64,000 bases of DNA, taken from the NCBI GenBank assembly GCA_037953625.1, contig CM075655.1:23206001-23270000 (forward strand), in the 5' to 3' direction. Of this stretch, positions 57,747-64,000 are shown piece by piece. Within the stretch, counting starts at the first letter, position 1. Each line of letters starts with the position of its first letter. The translations under genes and the position numbers were made by a program. The stretch is from Crotalaria pallida. Its lineage: Eukaryota; Streptophyta; Magnoliopsida; Fabales; Fabaceae. The notes under the pieces were generated by a model. That model was given only the letters and a program-made list of their open reading frames with translations, ran no database searches and had not been told where the DNA came from.

Positions 57747-58142
57747 TTGGCATATCGGTGCTGCTGCTATTTCAACGGGCAGATGGAGTACTGCATGGAT
57801 ATCGTCATGTGTAATAAGTGTGGAAGAGGTTGGAAGCACACCCCATGCGGCTGGGCATGGACCGGCTACACAGAGATCGTGATCCCAGACTCGGAGCATC
57901 AACTGAGCGGAGCTGACTTGGGGTTGCACTTGGGGCATGTCACCGTACGCGGATATGGGAGTTACGAAGAGAAGGAGTGGTATGAGACTCAGAGGAACTC
58001 CATCGCTGTAGATGGAGTAGAGCTGGAACCAAACGACAAAGGGAAAACAATGACCGAGATGGCGTCTTCATCGAGAAGCAAGAAAGGGCGCAAGGAAAAG
58101 AGGAAGGAGTTACATCCGATAGTGTTCAATAGGAAAGTTTAA
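57747..58142 (+). CDS. Unexplained open frame near the 3' end of the LARD LTR
   Basis: 131 codons on the element's sense strand, GC-richer than the rest of the LTR. The N-terminus is rich in Cys and Trp (CNKCGRGWKHTPCGWAW), which looks like a small zinc-binding motif. The C-terminal third is basic (SSSRSKKGRKEKRKE), followed by a stop. No family recognised. A conserved small protein coded inside an LTR would be unusual; it could also be the remnant of an absorbed gene or chance. LTR 2 is cut before this point, so the second copy is not visible. Confidence 0.4.
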   Translation: MAYRCCCYFNGQMEYCMDIVMCNKCGRGWKHTPCGWAWTGYTEIVIPDSEHQLSGADLGLHLGHVTVRGYGSYEEKEWYETQRNSIAVDGVELEPNDKGKTMTEMASSSRSKKGRKEKRKELHPIVFNRKV

Positions 58143-58535
58143 GAATAAGATTATAGTATATGTTTGTGAAGAGTGTTTTAAGTTAAGGATTACCTAAGTG
58201 ATGAATCATCCATGTAACTTAACTTGTTTTGAGACACGTCCTACATTTGTACCATCTTGTGAAGAAGGTTCAATGGCTTTTTGAAATACAAAGAACTACA
58301 TTGAACTGGAACTAAACTTTTTCCTGAAAAATGTTTTTTGTAAACTTAAGTGGATAAGTTTTGGTTTTAGTAACAACTCGGTTTTCATTGAAGGAGGTTT
58401 GTGAACACCAAGACTTTTCCATGACGTTTTCCAATACTTCAACAATGTTTTTAAAAAAAAAATTGGCCTCATTTTTACAACGTTAATGAATAAAAGTCAA
58501 TTATTTTGGTTTACGAAAATCGGGCTGTTACAAAA

Positions 58536-58547
58536 TGGTATCAGAGC
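58536..58547 (+). other. Primer-binding site, initiator tRNA-Met (LARD)
   Basis: TGGTATCAGAGC, three bases after the LTR end at 58532. Confidence 0.92.
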
Positions 58548-59811
58548 TTATGGTAATCCTTAGTGGCCTTAAGCATGGGCTTACATGCTTTGCTTGTGTG
58601 TAACTCTGTGTGCTTGCTAGTATCAGTATAGGAGTATAAGGTTAAGCTTTCGTCTCATAGGACATGAGACTAGTTGTATCACAACATCAACCGTGTTAGT
58701 TTAAGAAACCTTTTGGTTCCATAGCTTGCAGGAATAGACCATGAATGGATTCTGTGAATGATACCCCTTACCCCTGATGTTTCATCCGTGATTATTAGAC
58801 TTAGGTTTAATACCCCTAGCACACCTTTTGTACAAGGATAGCTAGTACCTTTGAGAATATAGTATAACCTACCTGGACTTCCGTGTTTGTTGAATTACTT
58901 CAACAAAACAGTTCTTGTTGCTAAAATTCGAACTTTTCTTCATCAGCCCTACCATCAACCCATAGCCTTACCGATCTTTTCTAAGATCCATTAGTCCAAA
59001 CTGTGGAATTAGAAGTGTCATAGTTACCAAAATAGTTTAGGCTTGAACAATTGAGGAAGGATAAATAGTTTAAGTTGAGTAGGAATATAAGATTACACTG
59101 GATTTAGTTATGAGTTTGATCAAAGTTGGGGAGTCAGAAGGAAGAAAGAGGTGTATATTACCTGTTATTAGAGGAAATCCTGAGGAGAGTTTGAGGATTT
59201 GGATTGCCATGCACCCTAATCCGAGGTTTAGACGGTGAAAGTGATAGGTCTGATTAATGCTTAGGATGAATCTAAGGAAAAAGGTGAGGGTGTTTGAGGA
59301 AGTGAGTAAGCCCAAGATGTACTAGGATTCCCTTAAGTTAGAGAAATGATAGACGAAAATCATAGGTTAGAAAGAGAACTGAAAAAAGGAGTGATTATTG
59401 TGAGCTATTAAGAACCTAAATTGTAGAAAATATTGGATATCCGAGGATTTTAGGTGAGACATCATACTTTTGGAGATGTGTGAATTTTTGTTTGCTTGAT
59501 TTTCCCTAAGTCCGTACCTATGGTTGGACTTTCTATGACGACAACCAGCTAAGGGAGCGACGTTTTCTTCGGTTAGTCCGATGGACTTAACCCGATCCGA
59601 CGCTCGAGCGGTTGTACGAGTGCGACTTCTTCGTCCGAAAGCAACAAACGAGGAGCAAGACAAGATGAATTAGACCATCAAAAGGGGAATACGACCACAC
59701 AGCGAGAGAAGAATGTTCTTATAGGAATCAAAGCGACGTAAGAATTTTGTGCTCTGCTACCCAATCCACAACGTATTTCTCGGGGATGAGAAATCTTTAA
59801 GTTGGGGAGAA
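58548..59811 (+). other. Internal region of the LARD, no recognisable coding sequence
   Basis: About 1.26 kb. No gag, protease, RT or integrase motif in any frame. Ends with the purine-rich AAGTTGGGGAGAA before LTR 2, the polypurine tract. Confidence 0.75.
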
Positions 59812-62800
59812 TGTAACATCCCACATTTTCTGGACTCAAATAAATTAATGAAATTTTATTTAAAATGGATTTTTGGGAACTTAAGAAAGATTTTCAGTTA
59901 AATGTTTTAGCAAATGATTTTATTTGAGTGTGATTTCATGAAAACCAAGTTATGATTTTGTTATTTGAGAACGAGTTTTCTTTTTACCAAAATGATTTGA
60001 GGTTTTAAATGAATTATCTCTTTAAGTCTTTGATTTATGTGAAAATATGCTTTTATTTCAAAGTTAGGTTTATTTTACAATTAAATTGATAAGTGGATTG
60101 ATTTTATTTAAAGATCGAATTTTTGGATTTTTTGGACTTGTAATTGTGTGTTTTTGTGTAATAGATTATATATGCAATTTAATTAGAAAATTTAAATTAA
60201 TGAATGCATGAATTATGTGAATGTGAATATATGTATGATGTATGTATATGTGTGCCGTATGCTTTGAGAGGAAACATGATATCCTAAAATATTATATGCA
60301 TGATCAAATAGGTGCATTATTCCATGATTTAATTCTATGTGTTGTTATGACAACATGAAAAGAAATTATATGTATGTGTGCATGTGTTGTGCGGCCATTT
60401 AGGAATAGGAAGGCCAAGAAGAGTGCATTTTCTTAAGTGGTAAGAAAATGGAAAAATTAAATAGAAAATAGGAGGAAATAGGTGGTGTAACTCATGATGC
60501 CTAGGGAAGACTTTCTTCCACCTTGTCTCCCTTTTGATGAGACCTCTCCCATGCAAATTTTTGAGTTGACCAAATGGCCCATGAACCCATCCATTGAACC
60601 GAGGCTAAAAGAGGAAATTCCATGCCCTTGTATTACTCTTAAAATCGTGTGAGTAGGAGGAGTGTCGGTTAGTTCATTTCCTTCATTTCCACCAACATAA
60701 ACACTTAGTTTCAAGAGTACCATCAACTCTTGAGACTTTAGAGAGAAGAGAGTAAGGCCGTGAGGAAGAGGAGAGAAAGAAGAGTGCGAATCCATAGTTT
60801 TCAACCCAAACTTCTTTTATTTTCTTCCCAACCACCCTCTTCTTCAAGGATTAGAAGAGAAAAGCCACCCATCAACTCTAAGAGGAGGAGGCCGAAGCAA
60901 AACCCTAGGAGGAGAAGAGAAGGGTTTGAAGCTTGAAGATTTAGTTAGAGGTCTTGATCTAAGGTAGTCATTTGAGAGAGTTTGGTGTAGTGATTTTGAT
61001 TTGTAAAGGACTTTAATATGGAAATTGTCTAAGTTTAATTTTGTGGTGCATGTATTTATTTCCTCATGATCTTGGAGTTTTGTTGCCTTGCATGTTAATT
61101 TTACGATTTGATCTTGAATAATTGTACTTGGATGTTTTAATTCTTAACTTGTTCTTCACGGTTTTGCTTAAGTTTTGTGTTTAAGCTTATGTTTTTGCCT
61201 TGATCTTCTTTTGCATGTCTTGATCTATGATTGGTCTTTGAGAAAACATGAAGTTTGAGTTTGTATGTTTGTTTTGAGCACCAATCTTAATTTTCCTTGC
61301 ATGCATGTCACGGTTTTCAAAAGAAAATAGGACTAACAAGCTTTAGTAATAATTTTTGTGTAAAAAGAATTTGAATCAAGATTTTGTTTGTGTGTGATGA
61401 TGATTCGGTTGGTACCTTATGAAAGAAAAATGTTGTTTCAAAAGTTTTGCATGATTTGATCTTGAATTTGATCTTTGCATGTGAGAATAAAATTGTAAGA
61501 TCTTGCCTTTTTGCATGTCCTTATTCGGTCAAGCCTAGGAAAAATAGGAAACCATGCTAAGTCATCATTTCATTTGCTTGCATGATGAAATTGTCCCATC
61601 TAGAGATTTTAGGTACATGCATGAAATTGTTTAAGAGATCTCGATATGCTTCTTGATTTTTATGTTAAGAAACAAAATTTTTGTTAGACAAATTCCTTGT
61701 GAAGCTCACGGTTTTGCATGTATAAGTGATCAAGATAATTCATTTCATTTCGCATGTGTGTTTTATGATTAAGATTAGGGATTCTAAACCTATGGACCTT
61801 GAATCTTTTGATTCCAAACTTAAAAGTAAATTTTTCATAATCCCATTAGGTTTAGAAACAAATCTTAAGCCATTTTGCTCTCTTATGTGATATTATTTGA
61901 ATTAACTTGTATAAAAGTAAGTTGGTTTGATAGATGATTGTATTGAGGGACTTTTCCTTTTTGATCCCATTCGGTCTTGATGTGAAAGTAAAGGAATTAG
62001 ATTGATTTTCCTTTGTGTGTTGGTTTATATGATGATTGGCATTATTCTAAGATAGTGTGCTCTTTTCTTCAAGTCATTATTTAGAATATGATGTTTGAAA
62101 ATAGGGTGATGTGTGTGTTAAGTGCGTGTGTTAGTAATCATTGGTGTTTGAAATATAAACCTTGTCTCATGTAGGATGAGACTTGGCCATGCATGGAAAT
62201 TAGGTGCATGTATCTGATTCTTGATTCTATGTGCATAAATGATGAATAGTTTGTGACATTATAACTGTTTAGATGTGTTTGAATGATTTGAGTGTTTAAT
62301 ATTTCTAAAAGGTTTCGATTAAATTCTTGTGTTACTTTCTTTTAATTTAATTCGGTTTTAAAGAAAATAAAATGAATAAAATGATTTGAAAAGTATTGTT
62401 TTAAAAAGGATTTTTACATGATTTCTAAAGTTCATGGTTTTTAATTAAACAAATGATTTTTTTGAAAACCCTAAGATAATGTGGCCTTTATAAGAGCCAA
62501 GGAAGCATTCATGTTTTGTTAAGCAAGTTTTTGAAATGAATGTTATGAGTTTTAGATTCCTAATTATATGGTTAAAGAAATGTATTTATTTAGTTGAGAA
62601 TTAGAAATCAAAGTGATTTTCAAATAAGGAGTTTTGATAAGGGTGTCTTGTTTTCTAAATAATTCTATAAGAACAATTCTAATAAGAGAAATTATTTGAG
62701 TTCCAGTAACAATCGGGGAGCGGTTACGGGCATCGCAGTGGAAACCAAGGATCGTCGTGGGAATTATCGTCAATCGAGGTGAGAGAGAAGCTTTCCTAAG

Positions 62801-63959
62801 ACACCGTGGTAGTTAGGCGATTTATTAGGACGTTTCGTATCATCTCAAAGATCGGAACTAAGTGGTTAGAGTCAGTAGTATAAGTGGCAATTGTTTGATT
62901 GTGTGGCCACTTATACGAAGGTGACGAAGACCACATTGATGTTGTGTGATGATTGTCTGTTGATAGCATGCTTTAATGTCTTTATTTAATTATGCCTGAG
63001 GATATTTATTGTTGTTGATTAAATAAGTAATATGTTGATGGACGTCTGTTACGTCCTGAATAAGGAAATAAAAATGAAATGAATGAGTTGTGAAAGTAAG
63101 AAAGTAAAGGCACAATGAGAAAATAATAATGAGTGAGAATAAGGTATGTGTTGGAAAAAGAGAGAAAGAGTTGAGATTGGGGAAAGAATGAAATGATAAT
63201 GCTGAGAACGAGCCAGAGCTGGGGGAGAGTGATGTTGATATGAGATGTGATTTGAGCGGAGCTGGGCTCCTTTGTCTTGGTTTTAGTCTGGGACTAGTGT
63301 TGAGTTGAGCTTGCTCCTCCATTAGCGCTCAGCAAAGTTGTAACTTTTGAAAAGGTTTTTGAAAAGAGATCTTCAAAAAGATTTTGAAAAGAGATTTTTG
63401 AAAAGGTTTTCGAATAGCAGTTTTTTGAAAAGATTTGTGAAAATCAATTTTTGTGAAAGAACTATGTAATGAAAATTTTGAGAAAAGTTTGTGAAAGGAA
63501 ATTTTTGGAAAGAGGTTTGAAAAGAGGGATTTTTGGAAAAGGCTTATCAAGAGAGATTTTCTTTTAAAAGTTTCGTGAAATGTTATGTCTTTGAGAAAAG
63601 CTTTGCGAAACAATCTTTCTGAAAGAGTTTTGTGAAAAGATGTATTTTGAAGGAAGCGTTTGGAAAACAATCTTTTTGATAAAGTATTTGGAAGGATAAT
63701 TAAAGAGAGTCTTTTGAAATAACATTTTTGAGAAAAAGTTGGTGAAAACTATGTTTCTGTGAAAGTTATGAAATGGTGTGTTGAGATAGTTTTTGAAAAG
63801 ATGAGTATGAGAAATGGGGAATGCTGAGGAAGTTTGAGAAATGAGATTCGAGTTGTTGATGTGGTCCCAGCTCTGTGCTATGTGAGAAGTGATGAGAGAA
63901 AGTTTGTGCAAAGTTAGTGGTCGGGACTCGTTGAAGGGTTGCACGAAGGACGGGCCGAC
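59812..63959 (+). mobile_element. LTR 2 of the LARD, first 4.1 kb
   Basis: TGTAACATCCCACATTTTC, matching 51175 onward with few substitutions. Interrupted at 63960. Confidence 0.9.
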
Positions 63960-64000
63960 TGTAACACCCTATATAATAATTACCCTTAATTACCCAAAAA
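63960..64000 (-). mobile_element. Start of another Tekay-like LTR at the window edge
   Basis: TGTAACACCCTATATAATAA resembles the left end of the LTR at 834 (TGTAACACCCTATAATATTT). LTR 2 of the LARD breaks here: LTR 1 at the same point (about 55375) continues without it. If homologous to 834, it is in minus orientation. Confidence 0.75.

Larger units (their letters stand above)
51175..58532 (+). mobile_element. LTR 1 of the LARD
   Basis: Aligns with 59812-63959 over its first 4.2 kb. Beyond that it contains the TTTTGAAAAG-rich repeat, the solo LTR 55464-57007, a strong inverted repeat at 57075-57176 and an unexplained open frame at 57747-58142. Frames on the minus strand at 51688-52157, 54344-55477 and 57019-57938 show no domain and I do not consider them genes. 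Confidence 0.88.
51175..63959 (+). mobile_element. LARD-type element with giant LTRs and a minimal internal region
   Basis: LTR 1 runs 51175-58532 (TGTAACATCCC ... GGGCTGTTACA). Less the solo LTR inside it (1544 bp plus 5 bp duplication) it is about 5.8 kb. A Met-tRNA primer site follows at 58536, then only 1.28 kb internal sequence, a polypurine tract, and LTR 2 from 59812, visible to 63959 where another LTR interrupts it. The two LTRs are nearly identical by eye, so insertion was recent. No gag or pol motif found. Chromovirus-like termini suggest a Tekay-type parent. Confidence 0.88.

Noticed and set aside
57019..57938. Minus-strand frames of 236 and 70 codons in the LARD LTR
   Set aside because: No domain, low-complexity Ser/Thr/His composition, opposite to the more plausible frame at 57747-58142.
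58548..59811. Degenerate gag in the LARD internal region
   Set aside because: Looked for capsid and zinc-knuckle motifs in all frames and found none convincing.

Overview
The window is a solid block of nested plant retrotransposons. I see no host gene, no tRNA or rRNA gene and no CRISPR. The organism is a flowering plant, probably a eudicot. The mix of chromovirus (Tekay-like), Athila/Diaspora-like, Tat-like and SIRE/Sirevirus-like elements plus plant L1 LINEs would fit a legume, but that is inference. All coding sequence found belongs to mobile elements and nearly all of it is broken.

Layout. 1-3156: 5' end of a minus-strand Ty3 element (partial gag, Met-tRNA primer site, 2.3 kb LTR), inserted in the LTR of an older Athila/Diaspora-like element ('element 0'; visible at 3157-5062, 23029-23123 and 30021-30053). 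Element 0 received a second member of its own family (5063-23028, TSD TGAAT; gag-protease only). That element's 3' LTR was split by a Tat-like Ty3 element (11838-22596, TSD TATAA) with gag, a full pol and a large antisense gene. Element 0 also took a minus-strand SIRE-like copia element with gag only (23124-30020, TSD CATTT), whose 5' LTR holds a solo LTR (28469-29518, TSD AATAC).

From 30054 a chromovirus-like LTR starts in element 0. At 32226 another LTR (minus) lies in it. That LTR holds two sister L1 LINEs (33409-38399, closed by a long TSD; and about 40795-50400). The second LINE is split by a minus-strand copia element (43058-48521, TSD AAGAG) and cut at 50401 by a third SIRE-like LTR. 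That LTR is split at 51175 by a LARD-type element with LTRs of about 5.8 kb and an internal region of only 1.28 kb. Its first LTR contains a solo LTR (55464-57007, TSD TCTGC), and its second LTR is interrupted at 63960 by a Tekay-like LTR. The nesting is about seven layers deep at the right edge.

Working together: only the Tat-like element retains a full set of retrotransposition domains, and it carries five or more stops plus a frameshift. Four other elements (Diaspora-like, two SIRE-like, LARD) have no reverse transcriptase and would have depended on enzymes from elsewhere.

The most striking unexplained signal is a shared architecture in unrelated LTRs. Pairs of 8-10 nt self-complementary motifs recur at a near-constant 20-23 nt spacing, with a different core in each family (AATCGATT, ACTCGAGT, AACCGGTT and a GC-rich non-palindromic inverted repeat). 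A second signal is an array of hairpins at 32787-33220 with a constant 13-nt loop and stems that change in a compensatory way from copy to copy.
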